This document shows positions 13,401 through 22,145 of a stretch of 64,000 bases of DNA, one piece after another; within the stretch, counting starts at the first letter, position 1; each line of letters opens with the position of its first letter. A program made the position numbers and the translations under genes. Under the pieces are notes generated by a model, which made no database searches, was not told where the DNA came from, and saw only the letters and a program-made list of their open reading frames with translations. This DNA is from Sphingosinicella humi. Lineage in GTDB: Bacteria > Pseudomonadota > Alphaproteobacteria > Sphingomonadales > Sphingomonadaceae. The stretch is from assembly GCF_003129465.1 (NCBI RefSeq), contig NZ_QFFF01000001.1, forward strand, positions 62,001 through 126,000. The letters run 5' to 3'.

Positions 13401-13946
13401 TCAATGACATTTGAAGAGGTCGAACGGCTCCAGGCAGGAGCGGCAGCGCCATTGCGCCTTGCAGGGCGTGGAGCCGAAGCGGCTGAGCTCTTCCGTATCG
13501 GTGGAGCCGCATTGCGGGCATTCGACCGCGCGCGTTCCCGCCGGTGTCGGCGGGGCGATGCCATAGGCCTTGAGCTTGGCCTTGCCTTCCTCGCTGATCC
13601 AGTCGGTCGACCAGGGCGGCGAGAGGGTCGTGTCGATGCGGACCTCGCGGTAGCCCGCCGCATCGAGAGCATCGCGTATGTCGCGCTCGATCACCTGGGT
13701 GGCGGGGCAGCCGGTGTAGGTGGGCGTGATCGTCACCCGCTCCGGCGTCACCTCTCGGACGATACCGAGGTCAACGACCGAGAGCACCGGGATTTCGGGA
13801 TCGGGCACCCCTTGGAGCACGCGCCAGAGCCTACCCACCACCTCGTTCGTGCCGAGCGTAGTCGAGGCGCGTTGCTCAGACTCATTGCCGGCGCCCCTCG
13901 ACTTCGCTCGGGACGAACGGGCCTCCTCTACCTGCACCGCTACCAT
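13401..13946 (-). CDS. paaD: phenylacetate epoxidase maturation protein PaaD with repeat-derived N-terminus
   Basis: Protein of 181 aa. The MIP18/DUF59-like core starts at about residue 37 (LWRVLQGVPDPEIPVLS) and is followed by a C-terminal cysteine cluster (CPQC, CRSC, final CH) that probably binds a metal or Fe-S cluster. PaaD supports assembly of the epoxidase. The start ATG overlaps the paaC stop by 7 bp. Residues 10-34 are encoded by a family B palindromic repeat and give RASTTLGTNEV, nearly the same peptide found in the E2 protein at 22.5-23.8 kb. No nearer in-frame start is evident, so this extension is probably translated. Confidence 0.9.
   Translation of the reverse strand: MVAVQVEEARSSRAKSRGAGNESEQRASTTLGTNEVVGRLWRVLQGVPDPEIPVLSVVDLGIVREVTPERVTITPTYTGCPATQVIERDIRDALDAAGYREVRIDTTLSPPWSTDWISEEGKAKLKAYGIAPPTPAGTRAVECPQCGSTDTEELSRFGSTPCKAQWRCRSCLEPFDLFKCH
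13843..13919. repeat. palindromic repeat, family B (copy 1), inside paaD
   Basis: CGTTCGTGCCGAGCGTAGTC and an inverted GACTTCGCTCGGGACGAACG arm enclose a short loop. It lies wholly within the paaD reading frame. Confidence 0.85.
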
Positions 13947-14767
13947 GTCGCCTCCGGATAGGTGCGGGGGAGGAACTGCAGGGTGCAGAGGATGTGGCCG
14001 AGATGCTCGCTGTGGTGGCCGTCGCGGCCGCCGAGGATGGGGCGCTGATCCTTGGGGGCTTCGAGGCCTGCCTGCTCGAGGACTGCGCGGATTTTGCGGT
14101 CATAATCGGCGCGGAAGGCGGTGACGTCGGCGCCGATGCCGCGCTCCGCCATTTCGCGCGCGACCACGTCCATCTCGAACAGTTCGGGGACGAAGCGCCA
14201 ATTCCAGTCGAGCCCGTCGATCATCCGCCGGCGGCTTTCCTCGGTGCCGTCGCCGAGGCGAATGACCCACTCGGCGCTGAGCTCTTCATGATAGGCGACT
14301 TCCTTCACCGCCTTGGCGGCGACGGCGGCGATGGTTTCGTCTTTGGAGGTCGTCAGGCGCTCGAACAGCAGCTTCTGCCAGGTGGAAAAGAGGAATTGCC
14401 GCGCCATGGTCTGGGCGAAATCGCCGTTGGGCTGCTCGACGAGAAGGCAGTTGCGGAAATCGAGCACATCGCGGTGGAAGGCGAGCGCGTCGCCGTCGCG
14501 GCCCCGCCCTTCGACGGCGCCGGCATGGTTCAGGAAATGCGTCGCCTGGCCGATCAGGTCGAGCGCGATGTTGGCAAGGCTGAGATCGACCTCAACGCTC
14601 GGCGCATGCCCGCACCATTCGCCGAGGCGCTGACCGAGGATCAGGCTGTCATCGCCGAGGCGGAGGAGATAGTCGAACAGCGGGCGGTCGCGGTCTTCGG
14701 CACGCGGATCGAAGGCACCCTCGCCCGTCGCGCCCTTGGGCAGGCCGATGGGAGGCAGCGAGGCCAT
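13940..14767 (-). CDS. paaC: phenylacetyl-CoA epoxidase structural subunit
   Basis: Protein of 275 aa with the ferritin-like fold of PaaC, the non-catalytic partner that forms a heterodimer with PaaA (FDYLLRLGDDSLILGQRLGEW, LDLIGQATHFLNHAG, EVAYHEELSAEWVIRLGDG). The open frame runs further upstream, but ATG 14767 (MASLPPIGLP) begins at the usual family position and has a strong GGGGAGGA Shine-Dalgarno. That Shine-Dalgarno is the terminal sequence of a family C repeat. Second from last gene before paaE in the paaABCDE order. Confidence 0.94.
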   Translation of the reverse strand: MASLPPIGLPKGATGEGAFDPRAEDRDRPLFDYLLRLGDDSLILGQRLGEWCGHAPSVEVDLSLANIALDLIGQATHFLNHAGAVEGRGRDGDALAFHRDVLDFRNCLLVEQPNGDFAQTMARQFLFSTWQKLLFERLTTSKDETIAAVAAKAVKEVAYHEELSAEWVIRLGDGTEESRRRMIDGLDWNWRFVPELFEMDVVAREMAERGIGADVTAFRADYDRKIRAVLEQAGLEAPKDQRPILGGRDGHHSEHLGHILCTLQFLPRTYPEATW

Positions 14768-14769
14768 CA

Positions 14770-14908
14770 AATCCTCCCCGGAACAGGGAGGGGGACCGCG
14801 ACGCGGAGCGGCGTGGTGGAAGGGTCGCGAGCGCAGCGAGCACGGAGAGGCCGTCGACCCCTCCACCATGCTGCGCATGGTCCCCCTCCCCGTTCCGGGG
14901 CGGATTTC
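14770..14908. repeat. palindromic repeat, family C (copy 1), paaB-paaC gap
   Basis: ATCCTCCCCGGAAC...GGGGGACC and the inverted GGTCCCC...GTTCCGGGG arms flank a central segment with CCCTCCACCATGC. It fills the gap between paaB and paaC, and its left edge read on the minus strand is the paaC Shine-Dalgarno. Confidence 0.9.
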
Positions 14909-14927
14909 AGGCTTGCGCGATCACCAC

Positions 14928-15212
14928 TCATATGTGCTTCACGTCGTCCGGGATGTTGTAGAAGGTCGGATGCCGGTAGATCTTGTCCTCGGCGGGCTCG
15001 AACATCGGGCCGTCCTCGGCCGGATCGGAGGCGATGATCTGGGCGGAGGGGACAACCCACAGGCTCACGCCCTCCATGCGCCGCGTATAGGTGTCGCGGG
15101 CGTGGCGGACGGCAATCTCCGCGTCCGGCGCGTGGACGCTGCCGACATGACGGTGCGAGAGGCCGCCCTTCGAGCGGACGAACACTTCCCAGAGCGGCCA
15201 GTCTTTGGTCAT
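14928..15212 (-). CDS. paaB: phenylacetyl-CoA epoxidase subunit PaaB
   Basis: Protein of 94 aa matching the small PaaB subunit (WPLWEVFVRSKGGLSHRHVG, then HARDTYTRRMEGVSLWVV), which bridges PaaAC dimers in the epoxidase. ATG 15212 is chosen because the family starts with M-(x)-WPLWEVF and because GGGGAGGA lies 4-5 nt upstream. This Shine-Dalgarno is again the end of a family C repeat. It lies between paaA and paaC on the same strand. Confidence 0.94.
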   Translation of the reverse strand: MTKDWPLWEVFVRSKGGLSHRHVGSVHAPDAEIAVRHARDTYTRRMEGVSLWVVPSAQIIASDPAEDGPMFEPAEDKIYRHPTFYNIPDDVKHI

Positions 15213-15214
15213 GC

Positions 15215-15353
15215 GATCCTCCCCGGAACGGAGAGGGGGACCGGCCGCCGAGGGCGGTTGGTGGAGGGGTCGCGAGCGCCAGCGAGCATGGAGAGGCTCC
15301 GACCCCTCCACCATGCTTCGCATGGTCCCCCTCCCCGTTCCGGGGAGGATTTT
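15215..15353. repeat. palindromic repeat, family C (copy 2), paaA-paaB gap
   Basis: Same element as at 14770, with both outer arms (GATCCTCCCCGGAACG and CGTTCCGGGGAGGAT). It separates paaA from paaB. Confidence 0.9.
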
Positions 15354-15366
15354 ACCCGCCGCACCA

Positions 15367-16353
15367 TCACGCCGCCTCCCTCTTCGCGCGCTTCCCGGCA
15401 TAGGCCGCCGCCGCCTCGCGCACCCACGCGTTGTTTTCCCAGGCGTCGCGGCGGGCCTTCATCCGTTCCTTGGCAACCGGACCCTCGCCCTTCACCACGG
15501 CGTAGAATTCCTCCCAATCTATTTCGCCGAAATCATAGCCGCCCTTTTCATCGTTCCACTTGAGGTCCGGGTCCGGCACCTTGAGGCCGATCGCGTCGGC
15601 CTGCGGCACGGTGATGTCGACGAATTTCTGGCGAAGCTCATCATTGGTGTCGCGCTTGATCCGCCAACGCATCGACTGGGCGGTGTTGGGGCTGTCGGCG
15701 TCGGGCGGGCCGAACATCATGAGGCTGGGCCACCACCAGCGGTTCAGCGCATCCTGCATCATGCGCTTCTGCTCGGGCGTGCCGTTCGCGAGCGTCATGC
15801 AAATCTCGTAACCCTGACGCTGGTGGAAGCTCTCCTCCTTGCAGACGCGGACCATGGCGCGGGCATAGGGGCCGTAGGAGGTGCGCTGCAGCGGCACCTG
15901 GTTCATGATCGCGGCGCCGTCGACCAGCCAGCCGATGGCGCCGATATCCGCCCAAGTGAGCGTCGGATAGTTGAAGATGGTGCTGTACTTGGCCTTGCCC
16001 GAATGCAGCGCCTCGATCATCTCCTGGCGGCTCGTGCCGAGCGTCTCGGCGGCCGAATAGAGGTAGAGACCGTGCCCCGCCTCGTCCTGCACCTTGGCAA
16101 GCAGGATGGCCTTGCGCCTGAGCGAGGGCGCGCGGGTGATCCAGTTGCCCTCCGGCAGCATGCCGACGATCTCGCTATGCGCATGCTGCGAAATCTGCCG
16201 GGTGAGCGTGCGGCGATAGGCCTCGGGCATCCAGTCCTTGGGCTCGATGAACTCGTCGGCGGCGACGCGCGCTTCGAACGCGGCGAGCTTCTCCGGGTCC
16301 TCGATAGGCGCGACGGCCGGCTTGGCCGACTTCTGCAGTTCGGTGGTGTACAT
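15367..16353 (-). CDS. paaA: phenylacetyl-CoA 1,2-epoxidase catalytic subunit
   Basis: Protein of 328 aa, the di-iron oxygenase subunit that epoxidises the aromatic ring of phenylacetyl-CoA. Carboxylate/histidine ligand motifs of the ferritin-like core are visible ([18 protein letters not shown] and [13 protein letters not shown]). Length is typical. The AAGGAG Shine-Dalgarno is 6 nt before the ATG. It is first in paaABCDE and carries a clear promoter with an overlapping dyad operator upstream, so this is where the operon is controlled. Confidence 0.97.
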   Translation of the reverse strand: MYTTELQKSAKPAVAPIEDPEKLAAFEARVAADEFIEPKDWMPEAYRRTLTRQISQHAHSEIVGMLPEGNWITRAPSLRRKAILLAKVQDEAGHGLYLYSAAETLGTSRQEMIEALHSGKAKYSTIFNYPTLTWADIGAIGWLVDGAAIMNQVPLQRTSYGPYARAMVRVCKEESFHQRQGYEICMTLANGTPEQKRMMQDALNRWWWPSLMMFGPPDADSPNTAQSMRWRIKRDTNDELRQKFVDITVPQADAIGLKVPDPDLKWNDEKGGYDFGEIDWEEFYAVVKGEGPVAKERMKARRDAWENNAWVREAAAAYAGKRAKREAA

Positions 16354-16371
16354 GGCTGGCTCCTTGGGCGC

Positions 16372-16400
16372 ATTCTACCGTTCGCCGACCGATCGGTCAA
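16372..16400 (-). promoter_or_regulatory. paaA promoter with TetR-type operator
   Basis: On the minus strand a -35 TTGACC (16395-16400) and a -10 TAGAAT (16372-16377) are separated by exactly 17 bp. A perfect 12-bp palindrome GACCGATCGGTC (16387-16398) overlaps the -35 box. This is the layout expected for repression by the TetR-family regulator encoded at 11.6 kb. Confidence 0.75.
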
Positions 16401-16468
16401 TGAATCCGGCAGCTTTGCCTCACTGTTTCAACGCGCAGCTCCATCCCGAAGTCGCATCGGAAGAAAAC

Positions 16469-16550
16469 GTCATCCCGGCGACGGCCGGGATCTCAAAACC
16501 AGAAGTCTCGGCGGGTCTTAGCGAGACCCCGGCCTACGCCGGGGTGACGA
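16469..16550. repeat. palindromic repeat, family D (copy 1)
   Basis: CGTCATCCCGGCGACGGCCGG and an inverted CCGGCCTACGCCGGGGTGACG arm, between the thiolase stop and the paaA promoter. It probably also acts as a 3-prime hairpin or insulator. Confidence 0.8.
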
Positions 16551-16554
16551 TTCG

Positions 16555-17757
16555 TCAAACCCGCTCGATCACCATCGCGATGCCCTGCCCCACGCCGATG
16601 CACATGGTGGTGAGGGCGTAGCGGCCGCCGGTGCGGTGGAGCTCTTCGGTGGCGGTGAGGACGAGGCGGGCGCCGGACATGCCGAGGGGGTGGCCCAGCG
16701 CGATGGCGCCGCCATTGGGGTTCACTTTCTCCGCGTCGTCGGGGAGGCCGAGCTGGCGCATGACGGCGAGGCCTTGGGCGGCGAAGGCTTCGTTCAATTC
16801 GATCACGTCCATGTCGGCGATGCTGAGGCCGAGGCGCTTCAGCAGCTTCTGGGAGGCGGGCGCAGGACCGATGCCCATGATGCGGGGCGGGACGCCAGCG
16901 ACGGCGGTGCCGACGATGCGGGCGCGGGGGGTGAGGCCGTTGCGTTTGGCGGCTTCCTCCGACGCGACGATGAGGGCGGCGGCGCCGTCGTTGACGCCCG
17001 AGGCGTTGCCGGCCGTCACCGTGCCGTCAGAGCGGACGATCGGACGAAGCTTCGCCAACGCTTCGAGGCTGGTCTTGCGCGGGTGTTCGTCCCTGTCGAC
17101 GACGATCGGATCGCCCTTGCGCTGGGGGATAGTGACGGGGACTATTTCTGAGGCGAGACGGCCGTTCTCCTGGGCGCGGGCGGCCTTTTCCTGGCTGCGG
17201 ACGGCGAAGGCGTCTTGGTCCTCGCGGGAGACCTGAAATTCCTGGGCGACATTCTCGCCGGTGCTCGGCATGCTGTCATCGCCGTACGCGTCCTTCATCT
17301 TCGGATTGACAAAGCGCCAGCCGATGGTGGTGTCGTACATCTCGGCGTTGCGATCGAAGGCCGAGGTCGCCTTGGCCATGACGAAGGGGGCGCGGCTCAT
17401 GCTTTCCGAGCCGCCCGCGATGACGAGATCGGCATCGCTGCCGCGGATCGCGCGCGCCGCCATGGCAACCGCGTCCATACCGGAGCCGCACAGGCGGTTG
17501 AGCGTGACGCCGCCGGACGTGTCGGGAAGCCCGGCAAGGAGGGCGGCCATGCGGGCGAGGTTGCGATTGTCCTCGCCGGCCTGGTTGGCGCAGCCCAGGA
17601 TGACGTCGTCGAGGTCGGCCCAGTCGACTTGCGCGTTGCGATCGATCAGCGCCTTGATCGGGATGGCGGCGAGATCGTCGGCGCGGACATGGGCGAGCGC
17701 GCCGGCATAACGGCCGATGGGGGTGCGGATGGCGTCGCAGATATAGGCTTCGGTCAT
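16555..17757 (-). CDS. paaJ: 3-oxoadipyl-CoA / acetyl-CoA acyltransferase (thiolase)
   Basis: Protein of 400 aa, a degradative thiolase. The nucleophile is Cys90 in NRLCGSGMDA; NPNGGAIALGHPLG holds the catalytic His and CIGVGQG the second Cys. The sequence resembles PaaJ/PcaF, which cleaves 3-oxoadipyl-CoA to succinyl-CoA and acetyl-CoA, the last step of phenylacetate breakdown. Its place inside the paa cluster supports that role. A general beta-oxidation thiolase is the alternative. It lies on the same strand as paaABCDE but is separated by the paaA promoter. Confidence 0.87.
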   Translation of the reverse strand: MTEAYICDAIRTPIGRYAGALAHVRADDLAAIPIKALIDRNAQVDWADLDDVILGCANQAGEDNRNLARMAALLAGLPDTSGGVTLNRLCGSGMDAVAMAARAIRGSDADLVIAGGSESMSRAPFVMAKATSAFDRNAEMYDTTIGWRFVNPKMKDAYGDDSMPSTGENVAQEFQVSREDQDAFAVRSQEKAARAQENGRLASEIVPVTIPQRKGDPIVVDRDEHPRKTSLEALAKLRPIVRSDGTVTAGNASGVNDGAAALIVASEEAAKRNGLTPRARIVGTAVAGVPPRIMGIGPAPASQKLLKRLGLSIADMDVIELNEAFAAQGLAVMRQLGLPDDAEKVNPNGGAIALGHPLGMSGARLVLTATEELHRTGGRYALTTMCIGVGQGIAMVIERV

Positions 17758-17772
17758 GGGTGCTCCGTAGCA

Positions 17773-17958
17773 GCCCCTCTCCCTTGAGGGGAGAGGGATA
17801 CGAAGACTTGCCAGCTTGCTGGCTAGTCGTAGTTGGGTGAGGGTGACAGCGGTGGAGACTATTCTCGGAGTCTGTCACCCTCACCCAGCTTCGCCTAAGC
17901 TCGCCAGAAATGGCTCGCTAAGGCTGCGCAACCCTCTCCCCTCAAGGGAGAGGGGCCT
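17773..17958. repeat. palindromic repeat, family E (copy 1)
   Basis: CCCCTCTCCCTTGAGGGGAG and an inverted CTCCCCTCAAGGGAGAGGGG arm, with inner inverted segments (AGTTGGGTGAGGGTGACAG / CTGTCACCCTCACCC). It fills the thiolase-paaI gap and provides the last codons and stop of paaI. Confidence 0.85.
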
Positions 17959-18382
17959 CGTCGATAAACGCCCCGCCCACTGTGCGGGAGAAGCCCTGGA
18001 ATTCGGCGACGGCGCGGCCATCCTCGGTCTTCACGCTGACATTGTAGACGCCGGAGCGGCCGACGACGGCGGCCTCCTCAGCCTCCGCGATCAGCACTTC
18101 GCCTTCCTTCGCGCCGTCGAGGAACACCATCGTCGCCTGGGCGCCGACGGTGCGCACGTTGCGGCTGTTGCAGGCATAGGCGAAGGCGGTGTCGGCCAGC
18201 GCGAAGACCATGCCGCCATGGGCGCTGCCATGGCCGTTCAGCATGTCGGCGCGAAGCGTCATGCGGAGGCGCGAATAGCCCTCGCGCGCTTCCACTATCT
18301 CGATGCCCCAGGCGGGGCCGGTGCCCTCGCGTGCCAGCATGGCGTGGGCGACGGAGGCGGCGAGTTGATCGGGATCGGTCAT
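17942..18382 (-). CDS. paaI: acyl-CoA thioesterase PaaI
   Basis: Hotdog-fold thioesterase of 146 aa with the PaaI signature HGGMVFALADTAFAYACNSR. PaaI hydrolyses dead-end phenylacetyl-CoA intermediates and protects the CoA pool. The C-terminal residues EAPLP and the stop are encoded by the edge of a family E repeat, so the repeat has replaced or trimmed the original 3-prime end. Neighbours are the thiolase (same strand) and divergent paaG. Confidence 0.9.
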   Translation of the reverse strand: MTDPDQLAASVAHAMLAREGTGPAWGIEIVEAREGYSRLRMTLRADMLNGHGSAHGGMVFALADTAFAYACNSRNVRTVGAQATMVFLDGAKEGEVLIAEAEEAAVVGRSGVYNVSVKTEDGRAVAEFQGFSRTVGGAFIDEAPLP

Positions 18383-18395
18383 CGGGACAGCCTAG

Positions 18396-18564
18396 CCCTT
18401 CTCCCCTTGCGGGAGAAGGATAGTGGAGCTTGCTGCGAAGCAGCGTAGCGGAGCTTGGTCGAGGGGTGCGCTCCGCAAGGAGCGCGCGCTTGCGCCGCAA
18501 GCGCACCCCCTCATCCCGCTCACGCTCCGCGTGAGTCGCCCTCTCCCACAAGGGGAGAGGGGCT
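18396..18564. repeat. palindromic repeat, family E (copy 2)
   Basis: CCCTTCTCCCCTTGCGGGAG and an inverted CTCTCCCACAAGGGGAGAGG arm with nested inner dyads. It fills the divergent gap between paaI and paaG and ends just before the paaG Shine-Dalgarno (AAGGA). Confidence 0.85.
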
Positions 18565-18578
18565 GATAAGGACGATGC

Positions 18579-19361
18579 ATGTCCAGCTACGAAACCATCC
18601 TCTTTTCGCAGGGCGAGGGCATCGCCCGACTCACCCTCAATCGTCCGGACCGCCTCAACAGCTTCACCGTGCAGATGCACGAGGAAGTGGCGGATGCGCT
18701 GGGCCAGCTGGATGAGGCGCGGGTGCTGGTGGTGACCGGCGCAGGACGCGGTTTCTGCGCGGGGCAGGATCTGAACGATCGGGCCGTGGCGCCGGGCGAG
18801 AGCGTCGATCTCGGCCATTCGGTCGAGACCTATTACAACCCCCTCATCCGCAGACTGACGTCCCTCCCACTCCCCGTCATCGCGCGGGTGAACGGCGTCG
18901 CGGCGGGGGCCGGCGCCAATATCGCACTCGCCTGCGACATCGTGATCGCGGCGAAGAGCGCGAAGTTCATCCAGTCCTTTGCCGCGATCGGGCTCATTCC
19001 GGACAGCGGCGGCACCTGGGTGCTGCCACGGCTAGTAGGACAGGCGCGGGCGCTGGGCCTGGCGCTGACGGCTGAGCCGCTGCCGGCGGAGCAGGCGGCG
19101 GAATGGGGGCTGATCTGGAAGGCGGTGGAGGACGAGGCGCTCGACGAGGAAGTCGATACGCTGGCAACCCGCTTTGCCTCGGCCCCGACGCGGGGGCTCG
19201 CGGCCATCAAGCAGATGATCCGGGCGAGTTGGGAGCACAGCCTAGACGAGGAACTGGACCTGCAACGCGACAATATGCGCGAACTGGGCCATAGCGAGGA
19301 CTATCGCGAGGGCGTAGCGGCGTTCATGGAGAAGCGGACGCCGAGATTTACGGGACGCTAG
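18579..19361 (+). CDS. paaG: ring 1,2-epoxyphenylacetyl-CoA isomerase (enoyl-CoA hydratase family)
   Basis: Crotonase-fold enzyme of 260 aa, close to the 262-aa PaaG of other bacteria. It has the oxyanion-hole segments GRGFCAGQDLNDR and GVAAGAGANIALACD and the acidic segment IPDSGGTWVLPRLVG. PaaG converts the ring epoxide to oxepin-CoA and later isomerises a double bond. The ATG has AAGGA 6 nt upstream. Followed by paaZ on the same strand, which takes the next pathway step. Confidence 0.93.
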   Translation: MSSYETILFSQGEGIARLTLNRPDRLNSFTVQMHEEVADALGQLDEARVLVVTGAGRGFCAGQDLNDRAVAPGESVDLGHSVETYYNPLIRRLTSLPLPVIARVNGVAAGAGANIALACDIVIAAKSAKFIQSFAAIGLIPDSGGTWVLPRLVGQARALGLALTAEPLPAEQAAEWGLIWKAVEDEALDEEVDTLATRFASAPTRGLAAIKQMIRASWEHSLDEELDLQRDNMRELGHSEDYREGVAAFMEKRTPRFTGR

Positions 19362-19378
19362 AGCGAGACTCCCAAATC

Positions 19379-19453
19379 GTTCGTCCCGAGCGTAGTCGAG
19401 GGGCGTATGTGGTGAGTCCGTGCAGCGCCCCTCGACTTCGCTCGGGACGAACG
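19379..19453. repeat. palindromic repeat, family B (copy 2), paaG-paaZ gap
   Basis: CGTTCGTCCCGAGCGTAGTC and inverted GACTTCGCTCGGGACGAACG arms. It fills the gap between paaG and the paaZ Shine-Dalgarno. Confidence 0.9.
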
Positions 19454-19469
19454 CCTGTGAGGTGAGACG

Positions 19470-21491
19470 ATGAAAACGCTGAAGCTCTTGAACTATGCCG
19501 CCGACCAGTGGGTGGCGGGCGATGGCGGTCTGGCGGAGGTGCATAGCGCCGTTACCGGAGAGGTGATCGCGGAGACGGGCAGCAGCGGGCTCGACTTCAA
19601 GGCGATGCTCGACCATGCCCGCAATGTCGGCGGACCGGCGCTCAGGGCGATGACCTTCCACGACCGCGCCTGGATGCTGAAGGCGCTTGCCCAGGCGGTG
19701 ATGGCGCGCAAGGAGGAGCTGTACGAGCTCAGCTACAATAGCGGGGCGACGCGCACCGACGGCTGGATCGATATCGAAGGCGGCGCGGGCACGCTCTTCT
19801 CCTTCTCGTCCAAGGGCCGGCGCGAACTGCCCAACGGCCGCATCCTCGTCGACGGCGCGATGGAGCCCCTGTCCAAGGGCGGCAGCTTCGTCGGCCAGCA
19901 CGTCTTCACCCCGCTCCAGGGCGTCGCCGTCCATATCAACGCCTTCAACTTCCCGGTGTGGGGCATGCTGGAGAAGCTAGGGCCGACCCTGCTCGCCGGC
20001 GTCCCAGCGATCGTGAAGCCGGCTTCGGCGACGGGCTATCTCGCCGAGGCCTGCGTCCGCATCATGATCGAGGCGGACGTGCTGCCCAAGGGCGCGCTCC
20101 AGCTCATCATGGGCGGTGTCGGCGACCTGATGGACCATCTGACGCTCCAGGACGTGGTGAGCTTCACCGGCTCGGCGCAGACGGCGATGAAGCTCCAGTC
20201 GCATCCGGTGATCGCCCGTGAGAGCGTGCGCTTCATCGCCGAACGCGACAGCCTCAACGCCTCGATCCTGGGGCCCGACGCCGCACCCGGCACGCCCGAA
20301 TTCGATCTCTTCATCAAGGAAGTCGCGCGCGAGATGACGGTGAAGGCGGGCCAGAAATGCACCGCCATCCGCCGGGCCATGGCGCCCGCCGAGCATCTCG
20401 ACGCGGTGCAGGACGCGCTCTCGGCCCGTCTCGCCAAGGTGAAGATCGGCGACCCGCGCGAGGAGGGCGTCACCATGGGCGCGCTCGCCAGCGCCCGCCA
20501 ACTCAGAGACGTGCGCGAGCAGATCGGCAAGCTCCATAAGCAGGCGCGGATCGTGTCGGGCAATCCGGACCATGTCTTTCCGGGCCACGAGAAGGGCGCC
20601 TTCATCGAGCCGGTGCTGCTGCGAACCGATACGCCCTGGACCGCCGACGCCGTCCACGACATCGAGGCGTTCGGGCCGGTGTCGACAATCATGCCCTACA
20701 AGGACATGGAGGACGCGATCGCCCTCGCCAACCGAGGCATGGGCAGCCTCGCGCTTTCGCTCTTCACCTTCGATGCCCGAGTGGCGGAGGAGTTCGTGCT
20801 CGGCTCAGGCGCCTATCACGGCCGCATGATGATCCTCGACCGCACCAGCGCCAAGGAGTCGACCGGCCACGGCTCTCCCCTCCCCGTCCTCGTCCATGGC
20901 GGCCCCGGCCGCGCCGGCGGCGGTGAGGAGATGGGCGGCATCCGCGGCGTCACCCATTATATGCAGCGGACCGCGCTTCAGGGCTCGCCCGAGGTCCTGT
21001 CCAAGGTGGCGCACCAATGGCTGCCCGGCGCGGACAAGCCGACGGGGGACGTCCACCCCTTCCGCAAGCGGATCTCCGAGCTGGAGGTCGGCTACACGCT
21101 GAAGACCCACAGTCGCACCGTCACCTTGGAGGACGTCGAGCATTTCGCCCATTTCACGGGCGACACCTTCTATGCCCATATGGATGAGGAAGCCGCCAAG
21201 GCGAATCCGATCTTCGACGGCCGCGTCGCGCACGGCTATCTGATCCTCTCCTTCGCCGCCGGCCTGTTCGTCGAACCCGCGCCTGGCCCGGTGCTCGCCA
21301 ATACCGGCCTCGACAATCTCCGCTTCGTGACGCCGCTCTATCCGGGCGATTCAATGCGGGTGGAGCTGACCGTCAAATCGACGAAGCTCCGCAACGAGGA
21401 GATGGGCGAGGTGCGCTGGGCCGTCTACGTCTTCAATCAGAAGGACGAGGTGGTCGCGACCTACGACCTGCTAACGATGAACGCGCCCTAG
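19470..21491 (+). CDS. paaZ: bifunctional oxepin-CoA hydrolase / semialdehyde dehydrogenase
   Basis: Protein of 673 aa with two domains. The N-terminal aldehyde dehydrogenase (about residues 1-520) has the catalytic Cys in [11 protein letters not shown] and [14 protein letters not shown]. The C-terminal MaoC-like hydratase (about 535-673) has [17 protein letters not shown] and [10 protein letters not shown]. This fusion opens the oxepin ring and oxidises the resulting semialdehyde. Both active sites look complete. Shine-Dalgarno GAGGTGAG precedes the ATG. With paaG it forms a + strand unit divergent from the rest of the paa genes. Confidence 0.96.
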   Translation: MKTLKLLNYAADQWVAGDGGLAEVHSAVTGEVIAETGSSGLDFKAMLDHARNVGGPALRAMTFHDRAWMLKALAQAVMARKEELYELSYNSGATRTDGWIDIEGGAGTLFSFSSKGRRELPNGRILVDGAMEPLSKGGSFVGQHVFTPLQGVAVHINAFNFPVWGMLEKLGPTLLAGVPAIVKPASATGYLAEACVRIMIEADVLPKGALQLIMGGVGDLMDHLTLQDVVSFTGSAQTAMKLQSHPVIARESVRFIAERDSLNASILGPDAAPGTPEFDLFIKEVAREMTVKAGQKCTAIRRAMAPAEHLDAVQDALSARLAKVKIGDPREEGVTMGALASARQLRDVREQIGKLHKQARIVSGNPDHVFPGHEKGAFIEPVLLRTDTPWTADAVHDIEAFGPVSTIMPYKDMEDAIALANRGMGSLALSLFTFDARVAEEFVLGSGAYHGRMMILDRTSAKESTGHGSPLPVLVHGGPGRAGGGEEMGGIRGVTHYMQRTALQGSPEVLSKVAHQWLPGADKPTGDVHPFRKRISELEVGYTLKTHSRTVTLEDVEHFAHFTGDTFYAHMDEEAAKANPIFDGRVAHGYLILSFAAGLFVEPAPGPVLANTGLDNLRFVTPLYPGDSMRVELTVKSTKLRNEEMGEVRWAVYVFNQKDEVVATYDLLTMNAP

Positions 21492-21573
21492 CGCATGCGA
21501 GCGTAACGACTGGAACGGCGATCGGCATCGGCCGTTGGCGAGGCGATTTCCACGCCCCCAAAGGAGACGCGCC

Positions 21574-22017
21574 ATGAAGATCGCCGAATGCATGACCGAG
21601 GATGTCGAGATCGTCAGCCCCGATCAGCCCATCCGCGAAGCCGCCCAGTTCATGCTTCGCCACGATGCCGGGTCGCTGCCGGTTTGCGACGGCGACCGGC
21701 TCGTCGGCATGATCACCGATCGCGATATCGCCGTCCGCGCGATCGCCGAGGGGCGCGGGCCCGACACGCCCGTGCGGGACGCGATGACCGACCATATCGA
21801 CTATTGCTTCGATGACGAGGAGGTTGAGGAGGTCGCCATGAAGATGAGCGACGCCCAGATCCGCCGCTTCCCCGTCATCAGCCGCGAGGACAAGAAGCTG
21901 GTCGGCATCGTCTCGCTCGGCGACCTCAGCCGCTCCGAGAAGGGCGAGGCAGCCTCGATGGCGCTGGGCGGGATCACCGACCCGGGCGGCTCGCACAGCC
22001 AGGGCCAAGGCGGCTGA
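21574..22017 (+). CDS. tandem CBS-domain protein
   Basis: Protein of 147 aa made almost entirely of two CBS motifs (CMTEDVEIVSPDQPIREAAQ, LVGMITDRDIAVRAIAEG, and RRFPVISREDKKLVGIVSLG). Stand-alone CBS pairs bind adenosine nucleotides and often serve as energy or stress sensors. ATG 21574 is preferred over an upstream in-frame start at 21535 because AAGGAG lies 7 nt before it and the domain begins at once. No partner enzyme is adjacent. The C-terminal tail is Gly/Ser/Gln-rich. Confidence 0.85.
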   Translation: MKIAECMTEDVEIVSPDQPIREAAQFMLRHDAGSLPVCDGDRLVGMITDRDIAVRAIAEGRGPDTPVRDAMTDHIDYCFDDEEVEEVAMKMSDAQIRRFPVISREDKKLVGIVSLGDLSRSEKGEAASMALGGITDPGGSHSQGQGG

Positions 22018-22145
22018 CCTCCACCGTCTGAACGGCGGCTAACAAGCCGGTTCAGCCATCGCTCAACGCGAATCGGCTCTAAGCGACATCGGCGGACGGA
22101 GACGCGTATTCGATCCTCCGCCGAGTCGTTTGAGGAGTTCGAGTT

